A DNA stretch of 64,000 bases from Omphiscola glabra. Lineage: Eukaryota; Mollusca; Gastropoda; Lymnaeidae. Shown here piece by piece: positions 11,653 through 24,400 of the stretch; positions within the stretch are counted from its first letter, which is position 1; every line of letters begins with the position of its first letter. Made by a program: the position numbers and the translations under genes. The stretch is from assembly GCA_964017045.1 (NCBI GenBank), contig OZ024807.1, forward strand, positions 15,241,941 to 15,305,940, read 5' to 3'. Below the pieces are notes generated by a model. That model had not been told where the DNA came from. It saw only the letters and a program-made list of their open reading frames with translations, and made no database searches.

Positions 11653-12390
11653 CTTATGTCGGTAGATGATATATAAACGGGTTCAATATTTCAACAAATT
11701 TTAACAGGGCGATCTGAAATTTTAAGTAGAAAACTTCTTGAATACGATTTTTTAAAGAAATTATTATTCCAAAAACCCTTAGCACTATTGTTGAGTCTAT
11801 TGGAAGAGAGTGGAGCTGTTGTCTTGAGAAGTTGAGTTTGAAAGTGGAGGAGGGGGGGGGTAGTAACCCTGGATTGATGTTTTGATAATCTCCTTTGACA
11901 GTCTCCAGAAAAGCCCTGAGTCCCTTATCGTATTAAAGGGCTACATTAATCCCGTTTAGTTGAAAGTAACTCATTCATATTTACATTAGCTTAATGGGTG
12001 TTAACCCATCTCAGACCCTTTCAGGGCAGACGAGTTCCCCCCCCCCCCCCCCCCCCCCCCTACTTGTTATTTCTTAACTTAATATTTTGTCCGTGGTCGT
12101 TGTTCGATTTTTGTACACAGCACTGCATGCGCTCACCAAAACTAAGGCATTAGCGAACCGGGAAAATGTCTCTCCATCAATAAGTAGTGGTCGCAGTGTA
12201 AAGTAGATGTGATGGTTTCGTAAGTTGAAAAGGTATTGAGGAGCCTCTTTTTTTTTTTGAAAGGTGGGGGCACCATTTTTATGACTATTAGTGAATGAAC
12301 GAATCTAGTGTTCACTTCAGTGTTAACATTTTTCTAGTCGCTTACCCTTTGACCTGATAAAAAATGTTTAACTTAAAAAAAAAAAAAAAA
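11653..12390. other. Non-coding DNA with a 24-base poly(C) tract
   Basis: No gene was seen. The longest homopolymer of the window, 24 C, is at 12037-12060. A G run lies near 11850-11860, and poly-A follows at 12374-12391 just before the next array. Confidence 0.6.
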
Positions 12391-13360
12391 ACTCCTAGGA
12401 ATAAAGCACTAGGTTTTAAGTTAATGACACCTAGGAATAAAGGACTAGGTTTTAAGTTAATGACACCTAGGAATAAAGCACTAGGTTTTAAGTTAATGAC
12501 ACCTAGGAATAAAGCACAAGGTTTTAAGTTAATGACACCTAGGAATAAAGCACTAGGTTTTAAGTTAATGACACCTAGGAATAAAGCACTAGGTTTTAAG
12601 TTAATGACACCTAGGAATAAAGCACTAGGTTTTAAGTTAATGACACTTAGGAATAAAACACTAGGTTTTAAGTTAATGGCACCTAGGAATAAAGCACTAG
12701 GTTTTAAGTTAATGACACCTAGGAATAAAGCACTAGGTTTTAAGTTAATGACACCTAGGAATAAAGCACTATGTTTTAAGTTAATGACACCTAGGAATAA
12801 AGCACTAGGTTTTAAGTTAATGACACCTAGGAATAAAGGACTAGGTTTTAAGTTAATGACACCTAGGAATAAAGCACTAGGTTTTAAGTTAATGACACCT
12901 AGGAATAAAGCACAAGGTTTTAAGTTAATGACACCTAGGAATAAAGCACTAGGTTTTAAGTTAATGACACCTAGGAATAAAGCACTAGGTTTTAAGTTAA
13001 TGACACCTAGGAATAAAGCACTAGGTTTTAAGTTAATGACACTTAGGAATAAAACACTAGGTTTTAAGTTAATGGCACCTAGGAATAAAGCACTAGGTTT
13101 TAAGTTAATGACACCTAGGAATAAAGCACTAGGTTTTAAGTTAATGACACCTAGGAATAAAGCACTATGTTTTAAGTTAATGACACCTAGGAATAAAGCA
13201 CTAGGTTTTAAGTTAATGACACCTAGGAATAAAGCACTAGGTTTTACGTTAATGACACCTAGGAATAAAGAACTAGGTTTTACGTTAATGACACCTAGGA
13301 ATAAAGCACTAGGTTTTAAGTTAATGACACCTAGGAATAAAGCACTAGGTTTTAAGTAAA
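12391..13360. repeat. 36-bp minisatellite, 27 copies, with an 11-unit higher-order duplication
   Basis: The unit is acacctaggaataaagcact then aggttttaagttaatg, 36 bp. Variant units recur in the same order: a copy with acttagg begins at 12645 and again at 13041, exactly 396 bp (11 units) later. Four other variants (aggactagg, agcacaagg, ggcacc, agcactatg) follow the same spacing. So units 2-12 were duplicated as a block to give units 13-23. The period divides by 3 and the unit lacks stops in one frame per strand. Open frames of 331 and 353 codons result and should not be called genes. Confidence 0.97.
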
Positions 13361-13882
13361 TGTTTATAAAAAAGGGGGTGGGGGATGACCAAAGAAGAAA
13401 CATTTCCTAACTTGTATCCATTAACTATAATAATCACTATAGCTATAATAATAAACACAATAGTTAGTATTAGGGAATCCAACTTTTTTTTTATTTCTCA
13501 TTGCAAATCCCCACCCCACACCTCCCTCCACCACCACCCCTCCCTCCACCACCACCCCTACCCCTCCCTCCACCCCTCCCGTTTTGTTGCCGTAAAGTCG
13601 TAAATTGGCCTGTCTCTGGTTATAGCCAGTTTTTGTGACCAGCGATCTTTTGGTAACCCAACAATGACTTGCACACAACACAAGCCGTCAGAGTAGATGT
13701 GTCAGACCTCAAAAAGGAGGGAGGCTGGTGGTTGAGGGTGGCAAGGGTTAGGTCATGTGATGGCGGTCCACGTGACTTCCATACGTGTTACTGTAATCAG
13801 CTTTGACGTTTTGGTACACCCAACTTTTTCTTTCCGCGCCCCCCCCCCCACCAGCCCTAAATGTGAAACATCGATAACCCTT
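13361..13882. other. Non-coding DNA with CCT/CCA-rich simple sequence
   Basis: A pyrimidine-rich tract of repeated ctccaccaccacccct words occupies 13505-13580, and a C run lies near 13840-13849. No gene was seen. Confidence 0.6.
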
Positions 13883-14628
13883 TTGGATGTGTGTGTCTTG
13901 GTCTTTGGATGTGGCTGCCGTGGTCTTTGGATGTGTGTGTCTTGGTCTTTGGATGTGGCTGCCGTGGTCTTTGGACGTGGCTGCCGTGGTCTTTGGATGT
14001 GGGTGCCGTGGTCTTTGGATGTAGCTGCCATGGTCTTTGGATGTGGCTGCCGTGGTCTTTGGATGTGGGTGCCGTGGTCTTTGGATGTGGGTGTCGTGGT
14101 CTGTGGATGTGGGTGCCGTGGTCTTTTAATGTGGGTGCCGTGGTCTTTGGATGTGGGTGCCGTGGTCTTTGGATGTGGGTGTCGTGGTCTGTGGATGTGG
14201 GTGCCGTGGTATTTTAATGTGGGTGCCGTGGTCTTTGGATGTGGGTGTCGTGGTCTTTGGATGTGGGTGCCGTGGTCTTTTAATGTGGGTGCCGTGGTCT
14301 TTGGATGTGGGTGCCGTGGTCTTTTAATGTGGGTGCCGTGGTCTTTGGATGTGGGTGCCGTGGTCTTTGGATGTGGGTGCCGTGGTCTTTGGATGTGGGT
14401 GCCGTGGTCTTTGGATGTGGCTGCCGTGGTCTTTGGATGTGTGTGTCTTGGTCTTTGGATGTTTGTGCATTGGTCTCTGGATGTGTGTGCCGTGGTCTTT
14501 GGACGTGGCTGCCGTCGTCTTTGGACGTTGCTGCCGTGGTCTTTGGATGTGGCTGCCGTGGTCTTTGGATGTGGCTGCCGTGGTCTTTGGATGTGGCTGC
14601 CGTGGTCTTTGGGTGTGGCTCCCTGGAA
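13883..14628. repeat. 22-bp minisatellite, about 34 copies
   Basis: The unit is gtgggtgccgtggtctttgg plus at. Common variants carry gtggctgcc, tgtgtcttgg and cttttaatg. The pattern of ttttaatg variants recurs in blocks near 14120-14340, pointing to repeated local duplication. The long open frames on both strands (about 300 codons) are repeat artefacts. Confidence 0.95.
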
Positions 14629-15590
14629 TGGCATTTCTCGCAGGAGAACCTTTACTCCTGGTTAGATTTGGCCTTCCGTAATGCTCTTTTTGTTGTTGTT
14701 GCAAGGACTCTGTTTCTGACATCCTCTGCCTCCTTCAAACACCAATGTTCTTTGTTAACCTATCTACAAATGTAGTAAATTATCATAAAAATAATAATGA
14801 TCAGTACAATTAGGCAAGTGAACATATATATTGTGTAATTAATGCACGTCCTTGAACAGACACACGAAAAGTGTAACAAAGATATAGATTTACTTTCTAT
14901 GCCAATAATTTCATGAAGTGGAATGATATGGACTTTCATTTGATGTTTGAACATTCGTAATGTTTGCTTGATTCAACTTGAATATGAAGTAGTGTGTCAC
15001 TGCAAAATGTATCTACCGAATGAGACGAGCTTTATGTTAAATTGTGTCCAATTTTAGGTGGTCGACATTTCAGGCACGCAACACCGACTAAGCAAGATGG
15101 ATTAAGTTAACCACATAGAGTTAATTCAAATATACCATTAATTGTTAAGGGCTATTGATGCGACACACTTTGATAATGATAATTTATCATTGTGTTCTCC
15201 ATCATTAATTCCCCCCCTCACCCCCCTTTATTTTCCAACAACAGATGTGAGGGACATGAATTATACAAAGGACAAACTCTATTTATATAACTTGCATCAG
15301 ATCATAATCTCTAACCATGGCTGTTGTCTCTCTATCCTTTGTACCGCGTCGAGTTCATGTTGTCTTATTTTTTTTTATCTTGAAACAGTCACACGTGTTC
15401 TTGAAATAACATGATGTCACTCACTACCTATACTGCTCTATGTTCTTTATATCTGTTAAAACACAAATTAAACACATTATTTTTTTAAAAACTTTTTTTC
15501 CTTCTTTCCTTCCCCCCCCCCCCTTTTATTTGCCAACGGGGTCTTAATATGATATTTATACGTTCTCAATAACGGATGACCAAAATCAAT
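14629..15590. other. AT-rich non-coding DNA
   Basis: Nothing recognisable beyond short C runs (about 15510-15523) and poly-T. Confidence 0.5.
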
Positions 15591-16040
15591 TGGCTTCAGT
15601 GGCCAAAAACAATATTGGCTTCAGTGGCCATAACCAATTGGCTTCAGTGGCCATAATCAACTGGCTTCAGTGGACATAACCAACTGGCTTCAGTGGACAT
15701 AACCAACTGGCTTCAGTGGCCATGATCAACTGGCTTTAGTGGCCTTGATCAACTGGCTTCAGTGGCCATAACCAATTGGCTACAGTGGCCATAATCAACT
15801 GGCTTCAGTGGACATAACCAACTGGCTTCAGTGGACATAACCAACTGGCTTCAGTGGCCATGATCAACTGGCTTTAGTGGCCTTGATCAACTGGCTTCAG
15901 TGGCCATAACCAATTGGCTACAGTGACCATAATCAACTGGCTTCAGTGGACATAACCAACTGGCTTCAGTGGACATAACCAAATGGCTTCAGTGGCCATG
16001 ATCAACTGGCTTCAGTGGCCATAACCAATTGGCTTCAGTG
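15591..16040. repeat. 23-bp minisatellite, about 19-20 copies, with a 138-bp higher-order repeat
   Basis: The unit is tggcttcagtggccataatc plus aac. A variant reading ggctacagtg occurs at 15778 and 15916, 138 bp (6 units) apart. The surrounding variants (ggacat, ggctttagtggcctt) repeat at the same spacing, so a 6-unit block was duplicated. Confidence 0.95.
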
Positions 16041-16439
16041 CCGGTTGGTCATCTCTGCTGCTTTGCATCAACAAATTATCTCATAATACATTGTTCTTTC
16101 TCTCTTTTTTCCCCCTTCATTGCTCAATAAATTAAGAACTAAACATTTAATTTAAAATAGAACCTCTGATACGGAAAACCAAGTGACCCTTGTGACGATG
16201 GTATTCCAAAACTGCGTCCTTATAAAGGCTACGACGGTATCATTGACACCAGCTAAATTAGCACAACTCTCTTCATATTGGTAACCATGGTGAAAACCAC
16301 AAAACAACAACAACATAATCAATGGATAATGAAACAACTAGCAATAAAGTTATATTAAATCAGTTATGTAATTTCATGTCATGTAGCCAAGGTGGAGTGC
16401 AGCATCAAAGAAACACCTCCTTGCATGGCGCACCACCGT

Positions 16440-16890
16440 TGCAATCCATACACCTGAGCACAGAGTAATCCATACCCTGGGGACATATTAATCCATGCCC
16501 TAGGGACATAGTAATCCATACACAAGGGACAGTGTAATCCATGCCTAGGGGACAAAGTAATCCACACCCAGGGGACAGAGTAATCCATACCATCGGGACA
16601 GAGGAATCCATACCCAGGGGTCAGAGTAATCCATACCATCGTGACAGAGAATACCAAACCCATGGAAAAGAGTAATCAATACCCATGAGGACAGAGTAAT
16701 CCACACCCAGGGGACAGTAATCCATACACAGGGGACAGAGTAACTCATACCCAGGGAACAGAGTAATCAATACCCAGGGGACAGAGTAATCAAAACCCAC
16801 GTGAAAGAGTAATCCATACCCAGTAAGCAGAGCATTCAATATCATCGGGACAGAGTAATCCATACCATCGGTACTGAGTAGCTACACCAT
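16440..16890. repeat. Irregular 23-24-bp minisatellite, about 19 copies
   Basis: The unit approximates gggacagagtaatccatacc plus cag. Many substitutions and one-base indels make it the most diverged array of this cluster. Short minus-strand frames are artefacts. Confidence 0.9.
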
Positions 16891-17039
16891 CGGGACAGAG
16901 ACTGAGAAATATATAGGTTCTTCGAATTCCTGTGTGGGATGAAAACAACACGTCCTTAAGTTTATCAATTATATCTCAAAATTAGTAAAGAATATAGCTC
17001 CAAAACCCGCTTCAGCAATTTTGACTTCTAAGTAGATCA

Positions 17040-17315
17040 TCATAGAACCATTGTGTTTTATAGGTTCATAGTACCATTGTTTCGTATAGGTTCGTAGTAC
17101 CATTGTCGTTTATAGGTTCATAGTACCATTGTTTTTATAGGTTCATAGTACCATTGTTTCGTATAGGTTCGTAGTACCACTGTTTCTTATAGGTTCGTAG
17201 TAGCAGTTTTTGCTATAGGTTCATAGTACCATTGTTTCGTATAGGTTCGTAGTACCACTGTTTCTTATAGGTTCGTAGAAGCAGTTTTTGTTATAGATTC
17301 AGAGTACCATTGTTT
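17040..17315. repeat. 26-bp minisatellite, about 10 copies, with a 78-bp higher-order unit
   Basis: The unit is tataggttcatagtaccatt plus gtttcg. A three-unit block (..accattgtttcg, ..accactgtttct, ..agcagtttttg) is present twice in order near 17140-17300. Confidence 0.9.
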
Positions 17316-17676
17316 TTTGTTTTTGTTTTTTTTTTTGTTATGAAATATCGCACATGCTTCGGGCATTGAAAATTAATTTTTTTAAAAATATTGAACTGCG
17401 AACCATGGCTCATACCACTGCGTTGGTTGTTAACACCGTCTGGTATCACCGCATCGAACTGACGGACCATCATTTTTGTATTCCATGTTCAGATAACCAA
17501 CCTTTGTTTGTTAGGTATTTGTGTGTATGCCTGTTTGCTCTTGTATTAATTTTCACTTACACTTTGGTAGTAAGCTTGGTGGAAATAATTGGGACTAAAG
17601 CATCAGGGCATTTACAGGCAGCCATGTTCTTTTTGCTGTTTTTGTAATGAATGGATTGTAAAGAAGATAAATACAT

Positions 17677-17692
17677 GGGGGGGGGGGGGGGG
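17677..17692. repeat. Poly(G) tract, 16 bases
   Basis: An uninterrupted G run. A frame at 17354-17647 has one hydrophobic stretch but no other support as a gene. Confidence 0.9.
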
Positions 17693-17863
17693 AGGGAGAG
17701 GTCATCAACACATTGATAGCCCTATTGTCTAAGGATTCATGCATCACTTGAGACTTCCAAAGAAGTCAACTACATCTCATTGCCGAGTCCTTTTTCTCCC
17801 CGAGCTGCTTCATCGTCTCGGAAAATCAAGTTCAGTTGTAGAGAGCAACAATCTGTGCACCTT

Positions 17864-17942
17864 AAGAATCGTGTATCCTCTCCATGTTTTAAGACTTTTG
17901 TATCATCTCCGTACTTTAAGATTCTTGTATCCTCTCTATGTC
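17864..17942. repeat. 27-bp short tandem repeat, 3 copies
   Basis: The unit approximates aagattcttgtatcctctcc plus atgtttt, with substitutions. The following stretch 17943-18454 is single-copy non-coding DNA with a C-rich patch near 18195-18230. Confidence 0.7.
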
Positions 17943-18454
17943 GTGGCGGAACCACTGACGTCACACGAATAAACATACAATATCAAGATATATAACATTT
18001 TTTCCCCGTACTTCATTTCAGTTAATGGTGACACACAAACACCCATAAGTTATTTGCGCCTCATTGCCTTGATAAAATCGATCCCTGCCACCTTCTATGA
18101 CCCTTCCCTCATTTATTTGTAAATACTTAACGTTATTTCCAGTAAGCTCCATCTGCTTTCTCCCACAGTCTGGTCCTTAGGATGAGATTTTTTTTCGCCC
18201 CCCTTCCCCTCCCGCCGCCGCCACCCCAACACAACCCACGTTGCTTTGGTCCTCGGCTCCCGGTAGAATTGAATTGGTTTTTATATCTGGCACTGTCGGT
18301 TTCCATTTAGAATGTAATCAGGCTCTCGTTGTCCCGGGTTACAGACTATTGGTAATCTAGTTTCGCATTATAAAATGGTCCGGTTCACGATTTCACATGC
18401 TGATTTTGAACATCGGAGACACCGCAGGAACACACAGCGCTCACGGCGACTTAC

Positions 18455-21400
18455 GTCTTTTGGTTTGGCCCAGTGATACCCACATCTTTGTTCTGTTTTG
18501 GACCAGTGATACCCACATCTTTGTTCTGTTTTGGACCAGTGATACCCACATCTTTGTTCTGTTTTGGCCCATTGATACCCACATCTTTGTTTTGTTTTGG
18601 CCCAGTGATACCCACATATTTGTTCTGTTTTGGCTCAGTGATACTCACAGCTTTGTTTTTTTTTGGCCCAGTGATACCCACATATTTGTTTTTTTTTGCC
18701 CAGTGATACCCACAGCTTTGTTTTTTTTTGGCCCAGTGCCTCTCACATCTTTGTTCTATTTTGGCCCAGTGCCTCTCACATCTTTGTTCTGTTTTGGCCC
18801 AGTGCCTCTCACATCTTTGTTCTGTTTTGGCCCAGTGCCTCTCACATCTTTGTTCTATTTTGGCCCAGTGCCTCTCACATTTTTGTTCTATTTTGGTCCA
18901 GTGCCTCTCACATCTTTGTTCTATTTTGGCCCAGTGCCTCTCACATCTTTGTTCTATTTTGGCCCAGTGCCTCTCACATCTTTGTTCTATTTTGGCCCAG
19001 TGCCTCTCACATCTTTGTTCTATTTTGGCCCAGTGCCTCTCACATCTTTGTTCTATTTTGGCCCAGTGCCTCTCACATCTTTGTTCTATTTTGGCCCAGT
19101 GCCTCTCACATCTTTGTTCTATTTTGGCCCAGTGCCTCTCACATCTTTGTTCTATTTTGGCCCAGTGCCTCTCACATCTTTGTTCTATTTTGGCCCAGTG
19201 CCTCTCACATCTTTGTTCTATTTTGGCCCAGTGCCTCTCACATCTTTGTTCTATTTTGGCCCAGTGCCTCTCACATCTTTGTTCTATTTTGGCCCAGTGC
19301 CTCTCACATCTTTGTTCTATTTTGGCCCAGTGCCTCTCACATCTTTGTTCTATTTTGGCCCAGTGCCTCTCACATCTTTGTTCTGTTTTGGCCCAGTGCC
19401 TCTCACATCTTTGTTCTGTTTTGGCCCAGTGCCTCTCACATCTTTGTTCTATTTTGGCCCAGTGCCTCTCACATCTTTGTTCTATTTTGGCCCAGTGCCT
19501 CTCACATCTTTGTTCTGTTTTGGCCCAGTGCCTCTCACATCTTTGTTCTATTTTGGCCCAGTGATACCCACATCTTTGTTCTGTTTTGGTCCAGTGCCTC
19601 TCACATCTTTGTTCTATTTTGGCCCAGTGCCTCTCACATCTTTGTTCTATTTTGGCCCAGTGCCTCTCACATCTTTGTTCTGTTTTGGCCCAGTGCCTCT
19701 CACATCTTTGTTCTATTTTGGCCCAGTGCCTCTCACATCTTTGTTCTATTTTGGCCCAGTGCCTCTCACATCTTTGTTCTATTTTGGCCCAGTGCCTCTC
19801 ACATCTTTGTTCTATTTTGGCCCAGTGCCTCTCACATCTTTGTTCTATTTTGGCCCAGTGCCTCTCACATCTTTGTTCTGTTTTGGCCCAGTGCCTCTCA
19901 CATCTTTGTTCTGTTTTGGCCCAGTGCCTCTCACATCTTTGTTCTATTTTGGCCCAGTGCCTCTCACATCTTTTTTCTATTTTGGCCCAGTGCCTCTCAC
20001 ATCTTTGTTCTATTTTGGCCCAGTGCCTCTCACATCTTTGTTCTATTTTGGCCCAGTGCCTCTCACATCTTTGTTCTATTTTGGCCCAGTGCCTCTGACA
20101 TCTTTGTTCTATTTTGGCCCAGTGCCTCTCACATCTTTGTTCTATTTTGGCCCAGTGCCTCTCACATCTTTGTTCTGTTTTGGCCCAGTGCCTCTCACAT
20201 CTTTGTTCTGTTTTGGCCCAGTGCCTCTCACATCTTTGTTCTATTTTGGCCCAGTGCCTCTCACATCTTTGTTCTGTTTTGGCCCAGTGCCTCTCACATC
20301 TTTGTTCTATTTTGGCCCAGTGCCTCTCACATCTTTGTTCTGTTTTGGCCCAGTGCCTCTCACATCTTTGTTCTGTTTTGGCCCAGTGCCTCTCACATCT
20401 TTGTTCTATTTTGGCCCAGTGCCTCTCACATCTTTGTTCTATTTTGGTCCAGTGCCTCTCACATCTTTGTTCTATTTTGGCCCAGTGCCTCTCACATCTT
20501 TGTTCTATTTTGGCCCAGTGCCTCTCACATCTTTGTTCTATTTTGGCCCAGTGCCTCTCACATCTTTGTTCTATTTTGGCCCAGTGCCTCTCACATCTTT
20601 GTTCTATTTTGGCCCAGTGCCTCTCACATCATTGTTCTATTTTGGCCCAGTGCCTCTCACATCTTTGTTCTATTTTGGCCCAGTGCCTCTCACATCTTTG
20701 TTCTATTTTGGCCCAGTGCCTCTCACATCTTTGTTCTATTTTGGCCCAGTGCCTCTCACATCTTTGTTCTGTTTTGGCCCAGTGCCTCTCACATCTTTGT
20801 TCTATTTTGGCCCAGTGCCTCTCACATCTTTGTTCTATTTTGGCCCAGTGCCTCTCACATCTTTGTTCTATTTTGGCCCAGTGCCTCTCACATCTTTGTT
20901 CTATTTTGGCCCAGTGCCTCTCACATCTTTGTTCTGTTTTGGCCCAGTGCCTCTCACATCTTTGTTCTGTTTTGGCCCAGTGCCTCTCACATCTTTGTTC
21001 TATTTTGGCCCAGTGCCTCTCACATCTTTGTTCTATTTTGGCCCAGTGCCTCTCACATCTTTGTTCTATTTTGGCCCAGTGCCTCTCACATCTTTGTTCT
21101 GTTTTGGCCCAGTGCCTCTCACATCTTTGTTCTGTTTTGGCCCAGTGCCTCTCACATCTTTGTTCTATTTTGGCCCAGTGCCTCTCACATCTTTGTTCTA
21201 TTTTGGCCCAGTGCCTCTCACATCTTTGTTCTGTTTTGGCCCAGTGCCTCTCACATCTTTGTTCTATTTTGGCCCAGTGCCTCTCACATCTTCGTTCTAT
21301 TTTGGCCCAGTGCCTCTCACATCTTTGTTCTATTTTGGCCCAGTGCCTCTCACATCTTTGTTCTATTTTGGCCCAGTGCCTCTCACATCTTTGTTCTGTT

Positions 21401-24400
21401 TTGGCCCAGTGCCTCTCACATCTTTGTTCTGTTTTGGCCCAGTGCCTCTCACATCTTTGTTCTATTTTGGCCCAGTGCCTCTCACATCTTTGTTCTGTTT
21501 TGGCCCAGTGCCTCTCACATCTTTGTTCTATTTTGGCCCAGTGCCTCTCACATCTTTGTTCTGTTTTGGCCCAGTGCCTCTCACATCTTTGTTCTGTTTT
21601 GGCCCAGTGCCTCTCACATCTTTGTTCTATTTTGGCCCAGTGCCTCTCACATCTTTGTTCTATTTTGGCCCAGTGCCTCTCACATCTTTGTTCTATTTTG
21701 GCCCAGTGCCTCTCACATCTTTGTTCTATTTTGGCCCAGTGCCTCTCACATCTTTGTTCTATTTTAGCCCAGTGCCTCTCACATCTTTGTTCTATTTTGG
21801 CCCAGTGCCTCTCACATCTTTGTTCTATTTTGGCCCAGTGCCTCTCACATCTTTGTTCTATTTTGGCCCAGTGCCTCTCACATCTTTGTTCTATTTTGGC
21901 CCAGTGCCTCTCACATCTTTGTTCTATTTTGGCCCAGTGCCTCTCACATCTTTGTTCTGTTTTGGCCCAGTGCCTCTCACATCTTTGTTCTGTTTTGGCC
22001 CAGTGCCTCTCACATCTTTGTTCTATTTTGGCCCAGTGCCTCTCACATCTTTGTTCTATTTTGGCCCAGTGCCTCTCACATCTTTGTTCTATTTTGGCCC
22101 AGTGACTCTCACATCTTTGTTCTATTTTGGCCCAGTGCCTCTCACATCTTTGTTCTATTTTGGCCCAGTGCCTCTCACATCTTTGTTCTATTTTGGCCCA
22201 GTGCCTCTCACATCTTTGTTCTATTTTGGCCCAGTGCTTCTCACATCTTTGTTCTATTTTGGCCCAGTGCCTCTCGCATCTTTGTTCTATTTTGGCCCAG
22301 TGCCTCTCACATCTTTGTTCTGTTTTGGCCCAGTGCCTCTCACATCTTTGTTCTATTTTGGCCCAGTGCCTCTCACATCTTTGTTCTATTTTGGCCCAGT
22401 GCCTCTCACATCTTTGTTCTATTTTGGCCCAGTGCCTCTCACATCTTTGTTCTATTTTGGCCCAGTGCCTCTCACATCTTTGTTCTATTTTGGCCCAGTG
22501 CCTCTCACATCTTAGTTCTATTTTGGCCCAGTGCCTCTCACATCTTTGTTCTATTTTGGCCCAGTGCCTCTCACATCTTTGTTCTATTTTGGCCCAGTGC
22601 CTCTCACATCTTTGTTCTGTTTTGGCCCAGTGCCTCTCACATCTTTGTTCTGTTTTGGCCCAGTGCCTCTCACATCTTTGTTCTATTTTGGCCCAGTGCC
22701 TCTCACATCTTTGTTCTATTTTGGCCCAGTGCCTCTCACATCTTTGTTCTATTTTGGCCCAGTGCCTCTCACATCTTTGTTCTATTTTGGCCCAGTGCCT
22801 CTCACATCTTTGTTCTATTTTGGCCCAGTGCCTCTCACATCTTTGTTCTATTTTGGCCCAGTGCCTCTCACATCTTTGTTCTGTTTTGGCCCAGTGCCTC
22901 TCACATCTTTGTTCTATTTTGGCCCAGTGCCTCTCACATCATTGTTCTGTTTTGGCCCAGTGCCTCTCACATCTTTGTTCTGTTTTGACCCAGTGCCTCT
23001 CACATCTTTGTTCTATTTTGGCCCAGTGCCTCTCACATCTTTGTTCTGTTTTGGCCCAGTGCCTCTCACATCTTTGTTCTATTTTGGCCCAGTGCCTCTC
23101 ACATCTTTGTTCTATTTTGGCCCAGTGCCTCTCACATCTTTGTTCTATTTTGGCCCAGTGCATCTCACATCTTTGTTCTATTTTGGCCCAGTGCCTCTCA
23201 CATCTTTGTTCTATTTTGGCCCAGTGCCTCTCACATCTTTGTTCTGTTTTGGCCCAGTGCCTCTCACATCTTTGTTCTGTTTTGGCCCAGTGCCTCTCAC
23301 ATCTTTGTTCTGTTTTGGCCCAGTGCCTCTCACATCTTTGTTCTTTTTTGGCCCAGTGCCTCTCACATCTTTGTTCTATTTTGGCCCAGTGTCTCTCACA
23401 TCTTTGTTCTGTTTTGGCCCAGTGCCTCTCACATCTTTGTTCTGTTTTGGCCCAGTGCCTCTCACATCTTTGTTCTATTTTGGCCCAGTGCCTCTCACAT
23501 CTTTGTTCTATTTTGGCCCAGTGCCTCTCACATCTTTGTTCTATTTTGGCCCAGTGCCTCTCACATCTTTGTTCTATTTTTGCCCAGTGCCTCTCACATC
23601 TTTGTTCTATTTTGGCCCAGTGCCTCTCACATCTTTGTTCTATTTTGGCCCAGTGCCTCTCACATCTTTGTTCTATTTTGGCCCAGTGCCTCTCACAACT
23701 TTGTTCTATTTTGGCCCAGTGCCTCTCACATCTTTGTTCTGTTTTGTCCCAGTGATACCCACATCTTTGTTCTATTTTGGCCCAGTGCCCCTCACATCTT
23801 TGTTCTATTTTGGCCCAGTGCCTCTCACATCTTTGTTCTATTTTGGCCCAGTGACTCTCACATCTTTGTTCTATTTTGGCCCAGTGCCTCTCACATCTTT
23901 GTTCTATTTTGGCCCAGTGCCTCTCACATCTTTGTTCTGTTTTGGCCCAGTGATACCCACATCTTTGTTCTATTTTGGCCCAGTGCCTCTCACATCTTTG
24001 TTCTGTTTTGGCCCAGTGCCTCTCACATCTTTGTTCTATTTTGGCCCAGTGCCTCTCACATCTTTGTTCTGTTTTGGCCCAGTGCCTCTCACATCTTTGT
24101 TCTATTTTGGCCCAGTGCCTCTCACATCTTTGTTCTATTTTGGCCCAGTGCCTCTCACATCTTTGTTCTATTTTGGCCCAGTGCCTCTCACATCTTTGTT
24201 CTGTTTTGGCCCAGTGCCTCTCACATCTTTGTTCTGTTTTGGCCCAGTGCCTCTCACATCTTTGTTCTGTTTTGGCCCAGTGCCTCTCACATCTTTGTTC
24301 TTTTTTGGCCCAGTGCCTCTCACATCTTTGTTCTATTTTGGCCCAGTGCCTCTCACATCTTTGTTCTGTTTTGGCCCAGTGCCTCTCACATCTTTGTTCT

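Noticed and set aside
12342..13403. 331- and 353-codon frames on opposite strands as genes
   Set aside because: Both derive from the same 36-bp tandem repeat and flanking poly-A/poly-T. No conserved start, stop or domain.
13753..14775. Overlapping frames of 110-302 codons on both strands as genes
   Set aside because: They are translations of the 22-bp minisatellite; the same peptide is shifted through several frames.
17354..17647. 97-codon frame with one hydrophobic segment as a membrane protein
   Set aside because: One hydrophobic stretch in AT-rich DNA is weak. No homologous motif, splice signal or codon bias was visible.
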